From NCBI GenBank assembly GCA_023416995.1, contig JAEZGI010000029.1, forward strand, positions 1 to 64,000: a DNA stretch of 64,000 nt, written 5' to 3'. The notes under the pieces are model-generated. The model did no database searches. It saw only the letters and a program-made list of their open reading frames with translations, and was not told where the DNA came from. The translations under genes and the position numbers were made by a program. The DNA is from Bacteroidota bacterium (GTDB taxonomy: Bacteria > Bacteroidota > Bacteroidia > Chitinophagales > Chitinophagaceae). Position 1 is the first letter of the stretch. The number at the start of each line of letters is the position of its first letter. Positions 8,788 through 17,681 of this stretch are shown here, piece by piece.

Positions 8788-9660
8788 TTATTCAACCATT
8801 CTTAGTTCAGAAACCTGCTGATAATTCTGCCGGTAGTTTTTAGGCTGACAGTTTTTGAACTTTTTGAACTGACGGTAAAAAAAAGGTATGCTCTCAAAAC
8901 CGGATTGATAGCATACCTCGCTTACCTGTTTGTCTGTTTCGAGCAGCAGCTTACAGGCTTTGTTGATTTTGAATTCATTCAAAAATTCAAAAAATGGCTT
9001 TTTCATTGTTTTGCTGAAGAAGCGGGAGAAATATTCTTCGCTCATGTTAACTCGTGAAGCAATATCAGCAAGGGTGACCTGCTTCATATAATTCTGTTGT
9101 ATATAATCGTACACCATGTTGATACGATCTTTGTCTGTATGATTTAGATCACATTGAAAGCCCTGTTCACACAAAAATCTCCATGAGAGATTACATGACA
9201 GATCCTGTAATATTTGTAACAGGATCATCAGCTTTTCAAAAGGTGAAGCTTTCAGCAAAGCAAAGAAACTACCACGCATACGTTTGGCAACATCATCATC
9301 TATTTTAATTCCTTTGCCCATGTTTGTGAGCAACTTTCGTATCGATTCAAACTCGATACTTTGCACCCATGTCTGATCAACAAATTCCTCTTTAAGATAT
9401 ACTACAATGGCAGTTACGGGCTCGTCCTGTTCTGTTGTATTCCAGGTGTGCGGCAGGTTTGAGCCTAACAAAACGAGATCGTTTCCATTAAAATTTTCGA
9501 TGGAGTTTCCTACATACCTGACACCTTTCCCGCTCAGAATAAATGCCAGTTCAAGTTCAGGGTGATAATGCCAGGGATAATAAAATTCCTTACTGTTTTC
9601 CTGGAACTCAACCTTGAAAAGCTTCGACTCCGATGGTATGGGTTTAAAGTGCGGCTTCAT
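8788..9660 (-). CDS. AraC-family transcriptional regulator with cupin sensor domain
   Basis: A 290-residue cytoplasmic regulator. Residues about 10-110 form a cupin-type effector-binding domain (YPWHYHPELELAFILSGKG, typical of sugar-sensing AraC proteins). Residues about 185-285 hold two helix-turn-helix motifs ending in ESIPFFYRQFKKFKNCQPKNYRQ, the AraC signature. It is transcribed away from the large SusC-to-rhamnosidase operon with a 345-base shared intergenic region, so it is the obvious candidate activator of that operon in response to a released sugar or acid. No hybrid two-component system or ECF/anti-sigma pair accompanies this SusC/SusD system, which supports the assignment. The effector is unknown. 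Confidence 0.9.
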   Translation of the reverse strand: MKPHFKPIPSESKLFKVEFQENSKEFYYPWHYHPELELAFILSGKGVRYVGNSIENFNGNDLVLLGSNLPHTWNTTEQDEPVTAIVVYLKEEFVDQTWVQSIEFESIRKLLTNMGKGIKIDDDVAKRMRGSFFALLKASPFEKLMILLQILQDLSCNLSWRFLCEQGFQCDLNHTDKDRINMVYDYIQQNYMKQVTLADIASRVNMSEEYFSRFFSKTMKKPFFEFLNEFKINKACKLLLETDKQVSEVCYQSGFESIPFFYRQFKKFKNCQPKNYRQNYQQVSELRMVE

Positions 9661-9762
9661 ATTCTAAATATAAGCGAATATTTTTTTAGTGTATGAAGCG
9701 TCGCCGCTCTGATGCAGAATTCGTTGGTGAAACTTTGGCAACTTGAATCGCAACATAAAAAA

Positions 9763-9782
9763 ACATATGCATGCATGCGCGC
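9763..9782. repeat. alternating purine-pyrimidine run with tandem GCAT units
   Basis: Twenty consecutive bases alternate purine and pyrimidine, with ATGC repeated three times and ending GCGCGC. Such runs can adopt left-handed DNA under supercoiling. It lies in the shared region between the AraC gene and the SusC operon. A function is not shown. Confidence 0.5.
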
Positions 9783-9941
9783 TTTTTTAAGTTATTTAAA
9801 TGCTTCAAATCAAAGTGTACAAATCAGCGAATGAAACTAATATAATTAGATATGTAGCACACAAAAAGGTCGCCCAACGAGAAATACAAAATAGGATAAT
9901 GAAAGTACAAGATTGTGCAGTAAAACTGTTTTGCTAACGGA

Positions 9942-9949
9942 TATTTTTG
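9942..9949 (+). promoter_or_regulatory. candidate -7 box (TATTTTTG) for the SusC-led operon
   Basis: It matches TAnnTTTG and sits 56 bases before the SusC ATG. The lack of a clear -33 element is compatible with a promoter that needs an activator such as the divergent AraC protein. Confidence 0.35.
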
Positions 9950-10005
9950 GAATGTAAAATTTCCGCTTCATTATCTGCCACTATTACAACCAAAACACAG
10001 AAGCT

Positions 10006-13000
10006 ATGAACTTAAACTCATTTAAACTCTTTTCTCCTGGCAAAGTCTTCCTCCTGCAAGGTTTGTTCCTTCTACTTGCAGCCGGCATTTTTGCCCAGAC
10101 ACCCACCACCGTCACCGGAAAGGTAAGTGATGGAACAGGCCCACTTCCTAACGTATCAATTATTGTAAAAGAAACACAAAGGGGTACGACCACAGCCGAC
10201 GACGGAACATTTTCCATCCAGGCGGCTTCAGGCCAGACCTTATTGATTTCGCATGAAGGATTTACCGAACAAAGCGTCAAAATTGGCGCCCAGCGCGCGT
10301 TTGACATAGTACTCCAGCCTTCGGCTTCGGGTACTTTAAATGACGTGGTGGTCATCGGTTATGGTGTGAAACGTAAAACATCAGTTACTGCCGCGGTATC
10401 AACACTTAAAGGTGATGAAGTTGCATCATTGCCCATTGCGAACCTTAGCAATGGTCTTGGTGGACGTGTTTCGGGTGTGATAGTTAAGCAGGGTTCCGGT
10501 GAACCTGGCAGAGATGGTTCAAGCATTTTTATACGTGGTATTTCATCAACCGGTGCCAATCAACCATTGGTTATTGTTGATGGTATCCCAAGAAGTTTCC
10601 AGCAACTGGATCCTAATTCAATTGAATCTTTTTCTATTTTGAAGGATGCTGCGGCGGTTGCACCTTATGGTGTTGCCGGTGCAAACGGGGTAGTGCTGGT
10701 TACTACAAAAAAGGGTAAGTCGGGTGCTCCTTCACTCACTTACAATGGGTATGTAGGTTTTCAAAACCCGGTTGTTCTGCCTGATTTTGTGAACTCTTTT
10801 GAGTACGCAACGCTTAGAAACGCAGCCGCAACCAACGAAGGTGTTGCGCTGCCATATTCTGATGAAGATCTTCGCAAGTTTAAAGATGGTTCCGACCCCG
10901 ATGCGTACCCAACGCACGATGATATCTGGGGAACGATCACCAATCGTAATGCTATACTCACCAATCATAATATCGAAATCTCCGGCGGTGCCGAAAAGAT
11001 AAAATACTACGCAGGGCTCGGTTACCAGGCACAGCAAGGTATGTGGCCCGCAACGCATTCAAGAAGATTCAATCTTTCACTTAGCCTTGATGCACAGGTA
11101 ACCAACACAACCACTGTTTCGTTCAAGATCAATGGTATTCAAAACAACAATACTTATCCCGCAGTTTCAACCGGTCGCTTGTTTGAACTCATCGGTTACC
11201 TGCATCCGTTATATGGACCTTTGCGTTTCAGTAATGGTATGCCAGGAACCTTCCTTACTGGTAGTTTATTCAACAGCGGATATCAAAAAATAGATAATAC
11301 GACACTATACTCGCAACTTTCCATTGAACAGGAAATACCTTTTATACCAGGTCTGAAAGCCCGCGGTACCATTGCATATGATCCATCTTATATCGCAATG
11401 AAACACTGGACGCTTCCTGTACACAAAGCGAGTCTTGATAAATCAACCACACCATACACTATCAACGATGGTATCTGGGGTCAAACAAAACCATCGCTTA
11501 GTCAAAATATTGATCATGCGCGGCAGTTCACTTACCAGGCCAGTCTTAATTACGACCGCAGTTTTGGCCGTCATGGTGTAAGTGTATTGGGTTTGTTCGA
11601 GGCAAAAAGCAATGCCCTGGCCAGTTTGGCAGCAACAAGAAGGAACTTCAACCTGGAAATTGACGAGCTGAATATGGGTAGTTCAAGCCAGGCAGATATG
11701 AGCACAGGCGGAGCATCAACGCTGGCCCGTCAACTGGGTGTTGTTTACCGGGTTGCTTATGATTTTGATAAAAAATATCTGCTTGAAGCCAGCGGCCGTT
11801 ACGATGGCAGTTATTTCTTTGCTCCTGAAAACAGGTTTGGATTTTTCCCGGCGTTCTCTGCGGGCTGGCGGATCTCAGAAGAGAACTTCCTGAAAGATCG
11901 TTTTGACTGGTTAGATAACCTGAAGATCAGGGGTTCTTATGGAGAGGTTGGCGCTTTAGCCGGTAGCCCTTTTCAGTATATGAATACCTACAGTGTAGTG
12001 GGAACCAACTATGCTTTGGGTGGAAATGCGGTACAGGGTATAACAGCACGCGCAGAACCTAATCCTAATATCACCTGGGAGCGTGCGAAGAAAACAGATG
12101 TGGGTCTTGAAGTAAATCTCTGGAAAGGTTTGTTCAATTTTGAAATTGACTATTTCCACGAGCGTCGTTCAAATATGCTCGTGAATCCGGATGTGATCGT
12201 TCCATCTGAATATGGAATCGGTCTTAGCCAGGTTAACGCCGGTATCATGGAAAACCGCGGGTTTGATTTCTCGGCGAGTTCCGTTTATAATGTATCAAAA
12301 GATCTGCGGGTATCACTTGGCGCAACATTCACTTATGCCAAAAACAAACTGATACAGGTATTTGAGGGTCCAACAACTTTCAACAATCCAAATCGTCGTA
12401 TCACAGGACGTCCATTAGGCACACAGTTCGGATATGAATCATTAGGATACTTCCAGGCAAGTGATTTTGATCAAAACGGTGATCTGCAGAAAAGCATAGC
12501 AACACAACCATGGGGTCCTGTACAACCTGGTGATATCCGTTACAAGGATCAGAATGGAGATGGAAAAATCAATGAAGATGATCTGACAAAGATCGGCGAA
12601 CCGGTTGCTGCACCACGCATCATCTATGGTTTCTCACCATCAGTCAGTTACAAAGGGTTCTCACTTGACCTTTTGTTCCAGGGTGCAGCAAAGGCAAGCT
12701 GGTATTATCATCCATCAGCGGTTATGCCATTCTGGGAAACGATGCTTCCTTACAGACAGAACTTTGATTACTGGACACCACAGAACACAGGTGCAAAATA
12801 TCCAAGGCTCACTTCGCAACCAACTGTCAATAATTCACAGACCTCGTCTTTCTGGGTTGGCGATGCAAGTTACCTGCGTTTAAAGAGTGCTACCTTATCT
12901 TATACCATTCCTTCAGCGATCATGCAAAAAGTGAAGATTCAGGGTGCAAGGATATTCGTTTCAGGACAGAACATCCTTACATGGACCAAGCTCATCAATT

Positions 13001-13101
13001 ACGATCCGGAGATCGGAACAAACAACTCATGGATACCAAACGGAAGCTGGGGTTATCCAAATCAGAAAGCCATCTCCGTAGGAGCTAACGTTACTTTTTA
13101 A
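10006..13101 (+). CDS. SusC-like TonB-dependent outer-membrane transporter
   Basis: A 1031-residue outer-membrane receptor. The signal peptide ends near FAQ at residue 31. A carboxypeptidase-D-like regulatory domain follows (about 35-110), then the plug beginning at DVVVIGYG (residue 113) with the SusC motif ANGVVLVTTKKG, then a large beta-barrel ending in a terminal aromatic residue (NVTF). It imports oligosaccharides across the outer membrane using TonB energy, with the SusD-like lipoprotein encoded 15 bases downstream acting as a lid. It is the first gene of a thirteen-gene operon of glycosidases and sugar-acid enzymes. The transported glycan is inferred to carry L-rhamnose or another L-deoxysugar, because a GH78 enzyme closes the operon. 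Confidence 0.95.
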   Translation: MNLNSFKLFSPGKVFLLQGLFLLLAAGIFAQTPTTVTGKVSDGTGPLPNVSIIVKETQRGTTTADDGTFSIQAASGQTLLISHEGFTEQSVKIGAQRAFDIVLQPSASGTLNDVVVIGYGVKRKTSVTAAVSTLKGDEVASLPIANLSNGLGGRVSGVIVKQGSGEPGRDGSSIFIRGISSTGANQPLVIVDGIPRSFQQLDPNSIESFSILKDAAAVAPYGVAGANGVVLVTTKKGKSGAPSLTYNGYVGFQNPVVLPDFVNSFEYATLRNAAATNEGVALPYSDEDLRKFKDGSDPDAYPTHDDIWGTITNRNAILTNHNIEISGGAEKIKYYAGLGYQAQQGMWPATHSRRFNLSLSLDAQVTNTTTVSFKINGIQNNNTYPAVSTGRLFELIGYLHPLYGPLRFSNGMPGTFLTGSLFNSGYQKIDNTTLYSQLSIEQEIPFIPGLKARGTIAYDPSYIAMKHWTLPVHKASLDKSTTPYTINDGIWGQTKPSLSQNIDHARQFTYQASLNYDRSFGRHGVSVLGLFEAKSNALASLAATRRNFNLEIDELNMGSSSQADMSTGGASTLARQLGVVYRVAYDFDKKYLLEASGRYDGSYFFAPENRFGFFPAFSAGWRISEENFLKDRFDWLDNLKIRGSYGEVGALAGSPFQYMNTYSVVGTNYALGGNAVQGITARAEPNPNITWERAKKTDVGLEVNLWKGLFNFEIDYFHERRSNMLVNPDVIVPSEYGIGLSQVNAGIMENRGFDFSASSVYNVSKDLRVSLGATFTYAKNKLIQVFEGPTTFNNPNRRITGRPLGTQFGYESLGYFQASDFDQNGDLQKSIATQPWGPVQPGDIRYKDQNGDGKINEDDLTKIGEPVAAPRIIYGFSPSVSYKGFSLDLLFQGAAKASWYYHPSAVMPFWETMLPYRQNFDYWTPQNTGAKYPRLTSQPTVNNSQTSSFWVGDASYLRLKSATLSYTIPSAIMQKVKIQGARIFVSGQNILTWTKLINYDPEIGTNNSWIPNGSWGYPNQKAISVGANVTF

Positions 13102-13116
13102 ACATCGAAAAAACAA

Positions 13117-14769
13117 ATGGTCATGAACAGGAAATCTTTCAATATAAAAATATACGTTGCAATTGCACTTCTGATCTTTTCGATTTCATTTACTTCCTGT
13201 AAGAAATTTCTGGAAGTAACACCGAAAGACCAGGTTACTGATGCATCACTATGGTCAACCAGCGATAATGCTACTTTATTTCTTAACAACATCTATTCTG
13301 CAATACCCACCTTGCCAACGAGTGATCCCTGGGATAACTTTTCAGATAACTCATTAAACGGCCAGGCAGGAAGGGTAAGTACCAACGTATATGGACCAGG
13401 TTTATATACTCCAAGCAATGCACCGAATACCTGGGGCAACTATACCAATATTCGCAGATGCAATCTGTTTATTGAAAAGGTAACAGCTTCTTCATTGCCA
13501 GACGCCTGGAAAACAGGGGCCCTTGCCGAAGCGCGTTTTCTGCGTGCGTTTTTCTATCACAGGTTATGGTTTTATCATGGTGGGGTACCCATTATCACAG
13601 AGGTGTTGAATCAGAATGAACAGGGTGATGAAATATTCAGACCAAGAAATACCGCAGATGAAACCTTTGCATTTATTCAGAAGGAACTTTCAGAAATAGA
13701 GAATGATCTTCCTGTAAATGCTGCAGCAGGTAAAGCTACAAGAGGTGCGGCACTGGCACTTAAAGGTGCATGTGAATTGTTTTATGCAAGCCCTTTATAC
13801 AATACTGGTAATGATAAGGCAAGATGGGCAACCGCCGCAGCTACTTATAAAAAGATCATTGATCTGAATAAGTACAGCCTGTTCCCGGACTACAACACCA
13901 TGTTTTTTGAATCCAATAACAATAATGTTGAGGTAATATTTGCGCGTCAGCACCTGGGTGGAACTTCGCTTGCAAACTTCAGGGATGGTGAGATCGGTCC
14001 CCGCTTTGTAAGAGGATCATTGACCGGTTGGGGACACCAGAATCCAACGCAGGATATAGTTGACCAGTATTTTATGGCAAATGGTCTGCCGATCACAGAT
14101 CCTGCATCAGGATATGATCCACAGAACCCATATGCAGGTCGTGAAAAACGATTTTATGAATCTATCGTTTATGACGGTTCGGAATGGCTCGGTGATATCT
14201 TCGTAATGAAACAGGGCGTTGGAAGCCTGAACGCCACAGATCTTAACAACAGTAGTATCTCAACCCGTACAGGTTATTATATCCGCAAAGGCATCAATCC
14301 ACTTTATGCCGGCGCGCAAAACAATGGTAATAGCGCCAATTGGATCATCTTCCGGTATGCAGAAGTTTTATTAAGTTATGCTGAAGCACAAAATGAGGCT
14401 GTGGGACCAGACCAGTCTGTACAGGATGCGGTTAATGAAGTACGTGCAAGGGTTGACCTGCCGCCATTACCTAACAATCTTACACAGGTAGGAATGAAAA
14501 TCGCTATAGCGCAGGAAAGAAGAGTTGAGCTTGCCTTTGAAGAAAAACGTTTGCCTGATCTGTTAAGATTGAAAGAGGCAGAAGTTAAACTTAATGGTAC
14601 CGTTCACGCCATGAAAATTGAAAAGGTTGGCAACAACTGGGTGCACACGGTAGTACCTGCCGGCGGTGGTAACAAATTTTTTGATCCCGCAAAACATTAT
14701 GTGCTTCCGATCCCGCAATCTGCGATAGATAAAAATCCCCAGCTTCAGCAAAATCCGGGATACCAGTAA
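13117..14769 (+). CDS. SusD-like glycan-binding outer-membrane lipoprotein
   Basis: A 550-residue lipoprotein with lipobox FTSC and lipidated Cys28. A second ATG at 13123 is possible. SusD/RagB features are present: N-terminal KKFLEVTPKDQ, helical repeats typical of TPR-like SusD cores (ALAEARFLRAFFYHRLW, ALKGACELFYASPLYN) and the C-terminal signature RRVELAFEEKRLPDLLRLKEAE followed by YVLPIPQSAIDKNPQLQQNPGY. It binds oligosaccharide at the cell surface and caps the SusC transporter encoded just upstream. Confidence 0.95.
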   Translation: MVMNRKSFNIKIYVAIALLIFSISFTSCKKFLEVTPKDQVTDASLWSTSDNATLFLNNIYSAIPTLPTSDPWDNFSDNSLNGQAGRVSTNVYGPGLYTPSNAPNTWGNYTNIRRCNLFIEKVTASSLPDAWKTGALAEARFLRAFFYHRLWFYHGGVPIITEVLNQNEQGDEIFRPRNTADETFAFIQKELSEIENDLPVNAAAGKATRGAALALKGACELFYASPLYNTGNDKARWATAAATYKKIIDLNKYSLFPDYNTMFFESNNNNVEVIFARQHLGGTSLANFRDGEIGPRFVRGSLTGWGHQNPTQDIVDQYFMANGLPITDPASGYDPQNPYAGREKRFYESIVYDGSEWLGDIFVMKQGVGSLNATDLNNSSISTRTGYYIRKGINPLYAGAQNNGNSANWIIFRYAEVLLSYAEAQNEAVGPDQSVQDAVNEVRARVDLPPLPNNLTQVGMKIAIAQERRVELAFEEKRLPDLLRLKEAEVKLNGTVHAMKIEKVGNNWVHTVVPAGGGNKFFDPAKHYVLPIPQSAIDKNPQLQQNPGYQ

Positions 14770-14817
14770 TGGGAAGATGGTCAACTTAAAACCACTTACT
14801 AAATTTTCGAGAACATA

Positions 14818-17643
14818 ATGATAAGGACTTTAAAAATGGTTAACGGCAATGGAGCCGCTGCGGCAATCGCCGCGGGGCTCCTTCTTTCAACCTTTCAGCC
14901 TGCCTGGTCACAACAACCGGCGCAACAGCAGCTGGATATAAAGATTTCGTTTGGACACACCTCTCCGGTTAAATCAACTAAATCAGTTCGCCTGCTTTCA
15001 GGAGCATCGACGGTGCAGGTTGCTGTTCCCAGGGGTAGCATGCTGGAATCGGGAGATCAGGCAGGTGAAAAGTCAATGTTGAACTTTGGTCGCGGAGATG
15101 TAGATGAATTAACTGCAAAGGTCAGTTGGTCCGGATCAACTGCAACACCAAGGAAACTGGCAAGACATAATGATGGGTATACAGTAAACGGGGATGGTAT
15201 GTGGGGCTTCCTGATGGACAATGGTTCAAAGGGACAGAGCGAACGATTAAAGCAGGATCAATGGAGCCAACCCGATGCACCTTTGCTCACGGTGCAGCTA
15301 AACGAAAACGGCAGCGAAGGTTTTTCTGTTTCCATAGAAAATCTTTTGAAACATGGTGCCATGTGGTTGCCTGAACATGATGCTTATGTAACCATTGCGG
15401 GCAAAGGGCCGGGTTTCAAAAAACACCTGGCTTCATTAAAGGGTCGCCGCACGCTTGATATTGTTAATAGCTCTCCCGATGCATCACTTGATGAGTTCAA
15501 AAAGAAGTGGACTGATTTCGGCAATCCGATTGAATGGGATGTATCCTGGCAGACCCGGTACATGGGAACCAGGGGGCATCTTACCGTAACGGCTGCAACA
15601 CATGGCTCCATCTATAAATATGCAATTGACAGATGGGGAAACGTTCGGCCCGATTTCGCCTCACCACATCGTTTTCGCTTAAATCTTGTGTTGCCTGAAG
15701 CGCAATGGAAAGGACAAAAGATATTGAATGGTTTGCCCGTTGTAATTACCCAACTGGCAAAAAATGATCAACAATTCGAGGTGGAGCAATACGCTTCAAC
15801 CCTGGGTGATACTACTGATGTTGTAAGAGGATATGTAAGAAGTGTAATGCTTAGCAAGGTTAAAGTATCCGGCAAACCGGGTGCAGTGAACTTTGGCATC
15901 AGTTTCAACAATGAAAAGCAGCAACAAAAACTTCTGTTCAATAACAACAACGGAACCTGGAACCTTAGCAATGCTTATACGGGCGAAACGCTGCTCAGTA
16001 TCGAAGCACCAGGTTTAACGGTGTCGGCCACCCAAAACGGTGTTGTTGAAAAGGGCCAGCAGGTAACGTTCAATTTCACCGGCAATCTTGCGAATAACGA
16101 AACCAAAAATGTTATTGTAAAATTGCCTGCACCAGCTTCAAACCCTGCCAGGTTGAATGCAATTAAATATGACCAGGAAAAGGCCAAAACAATTGCTTAC
16201 TGGGAAAACTGGTTAAGCGCCGGAGCGCAATTCAAGGTTCCGGAAGCAAAAGTGAACGAGCTATACAGGGCCAATTTATGGCACTCACTGATTTTGCCCA
16301 GGCATACTATCAATGACCGGGGCCAGGAACATATGGATCTGCCCTATGCGAACACTGCTTACGGCCAGCGTGATGCAGACTGGCCCATCAACCAGGCAGT
16401 ATATGTTGACTACATGGTGTACGGCCTTCGTGGTTATAACAAGGTGGCGACCGATGAGATCAAAGCCATGTTTCAAAGCCAGCAACAAAAAGATGGACGA
16501 ATTGGAGGTTTTGCCAACTGGGGAGTATACTCTCCCGGTCACCTATATACGATCGCGCAAAACTACCTGCTGTCGCACGATAAAGATCAATTTGATTTGT
16601 TGTTACCTGAAGCTTTGAAAACACTTGATTTTTGCCTGGCACAAATCAAAAAAACTGATTCGCAGGCAGTAAGAACCGGTTTGATTCTTGGAGCATTAAA
16701 TGACCTTACTCATGCCGAGCGTGAGTGGGCGTTTACACAGGCATATTATGTTGGCGGTCTCACCCAGTTCGCCCGCGCTTTGGCGGTACATGGTCATCCC
16801 CGTGCCAATGAGGTGAAGGCAATAGCTGAAAGAATGAAAAATGATGTTGTGACCGAATTTTCCAAAGCTGCAGTAAAGTCGGCCGTAGTGCAGGTGGCTG
16901 ATGGCACCTGGGTAAATTATGTACCGACCGATGCCATGACCCCGCGTCGTATGATGGAACAATGGTATCCGACGGATGTAGACTGTGGGCCTTTACATCT
17001 CACACGTTTGGGTGCATTTGAACCGCACAGCTGGCTTAGTACAGCCATGTTACATGACCATGAAGACAATTTATTTCTGTCAAACTTCGGTGCTGCAAAT
17101 GAGCCGGTATATGTACAACAGGGCAACGCGTATTTATTGCGTGATGAACCAAAGGCGGTGATACGTGCGTTTTACAGTTTGATGGCCTGCGGATTTTCAC
17201 ATGAACAACTCACGTCATTGGAGCATCGCTGGGCATGGGGCCAATACTACGGACCTCCAAGTACCGACGGCGCCTGGTTTGAATTGTATCGCAGAATGCT
17301 GATCAATGAATTTGGTGATGATACGTTGATGGTGGGCCAGGCCATTCCACGCGACTGGTTAGCAAGTGGCAAACAAATCGAAGTGACAAACGCGCCAACA
17401 AATTTCGGTGAGCTTTCATTACAATATACCAGTGCAAATTCAAACGAAATATCAGCGACAATAAAACTGTCTGACCGTAATCCTCCAAAACAATTATTGG
17501 TCCGGTTCCGGCACCCCAATGAAAAACCTATACGTTCAGTAATAGTGAATGGGAAGGCCTGGAAAGATTTTGACTCTAAAAAGGAATTTGTCAGTATTCC
17601 GGCCCCGGTTGACGGAAACTATACAGTGGTTGCAAGATTCTGA
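14818..17643 (+). CDS. large secreted putative (alpha/alpha)6-barrel glycosidase, family not assigned
   Basis: A 941-residue protein with an N-terminal signal peptide (hydrophobic segment about 13-31, cleavage near WSQ). Residues about 40-450 look like beta-sandwich domains. Residues about 470-830 are helix-rich with the alternating pattern of a six-hairpin glycosidase (LYRANLWHSLILPRH, QRDADWPINQAVYVDYMVYGLRGY, YTIAQNYLLSHD, HAEREWAFTQAYYVGGLTQFARAL). A short beta domain ends the protein, as in GH15/GH65/GH78-like enzymes. Acidic candidates are in GQEHMD, QRDADW and HAEREW, but I cannot name the catalytic pair. I do not recognise a numbered GH family. Its place between SusD and a GH39-like gene supports a role in depolymerising the imported glycan. 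Confidence 0.65.
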   Translation: MIRTLKMVNGNGAAAAIAAGLLLSTFQPAWSQQPAQQQLDIKISFGHTSPVKSTKSVRLLSGASTVQVAVPRGSMLESGDQAGEKSMLNFGRGDVDELTAKVSWSGSTATPRKLARHNDGYTVNGDGMWGFLMDNGSKGQSERLKQDQWSQPDAPLLTVQLNENGSEGFSVSIENLLKHGAMWLPEHDAYVTIAGKGPGFKKHLASLKGRRTLDIVNSSPDASLDEFKKKWTDFGNPIEWDVSWQTRYMGTRGHLTVTAATHGSIYKYAIDRWGNVRPDFASPHRFRLNLVLPEAQWKGQKILNGLPVVITQLAKNDQQFEVEQYASTLGDTTDVVRGYVRSVMLSKVKVSGKPGAVNFGISFNNEKQQQKLLFNNNNGTWNLSNAYTGETLLSIEAPGLTVSATQNGVVEKGQQVTFNFTGNLANNETKNVIVKLPAPASNPARLNAIKYDQEKAKTIAYWENWLSAGAQFKVPEAKVNELYRANLWHSLILPRHTINDRGQEHMDLPYANTAYGQRDADWPINQAVYVDYMVYGLRGYNKVATDEIKAMFQSQQQKDGRIGGFANWGVYSPGHLYTIAQNYLLSHDKDQFDLLLPEALKTLDFCLAQIKKTDSQAVRTGLILGALNDLTHAEREWAFTQAYYVGGLTQFARALAVHGHPRANEVKAIAERMKNDVVTEFSKAAVKSAVVQVADGTWVNYVPTDAMTPRRMMEQWYPTDVDCGPLHLTRLGAFEPHSWLSTAMLHDHEDNLFLSNFGAANEPVYVQQGNAYLLRDEPKAVIRAFYSLMACGFSHEQLTSLEHRWAWGQYYGPPSTDGAWFELYRRMLINEFGDDTLMVGQAIPRDWLASGKQIEVTNAPTNFGELSLQYTSANSNEISATIKLSDRNPPKQLLVRFRHPNEKPIRSVIVNGKAWKDFDSKKEFVSIPAPVDGNYTVVARF

Positions 17644-17681
17644 TAAAGCAGTTGCATTATTATCTCAGCTAAAAATTTTCT

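Larger units (their letters stand above)
9661..10005. promoter_or_regulatory. divergent intergenic control region between AraC gene and SusC operon
   Basis: 345 bases without a gene, AT-rich in its right half. It should hold both promoters and AraC binding sites. A TATTTTTG box (9942-9949) fits the -7 consensus TAnnTTTG for the SusC operon, but no TTG element is at the usual distance. A 20-base alternating purine-pyrimidine run is at 9763-9782. I found no convincing AraC direct repeat by eye. Confidence 0.5.
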
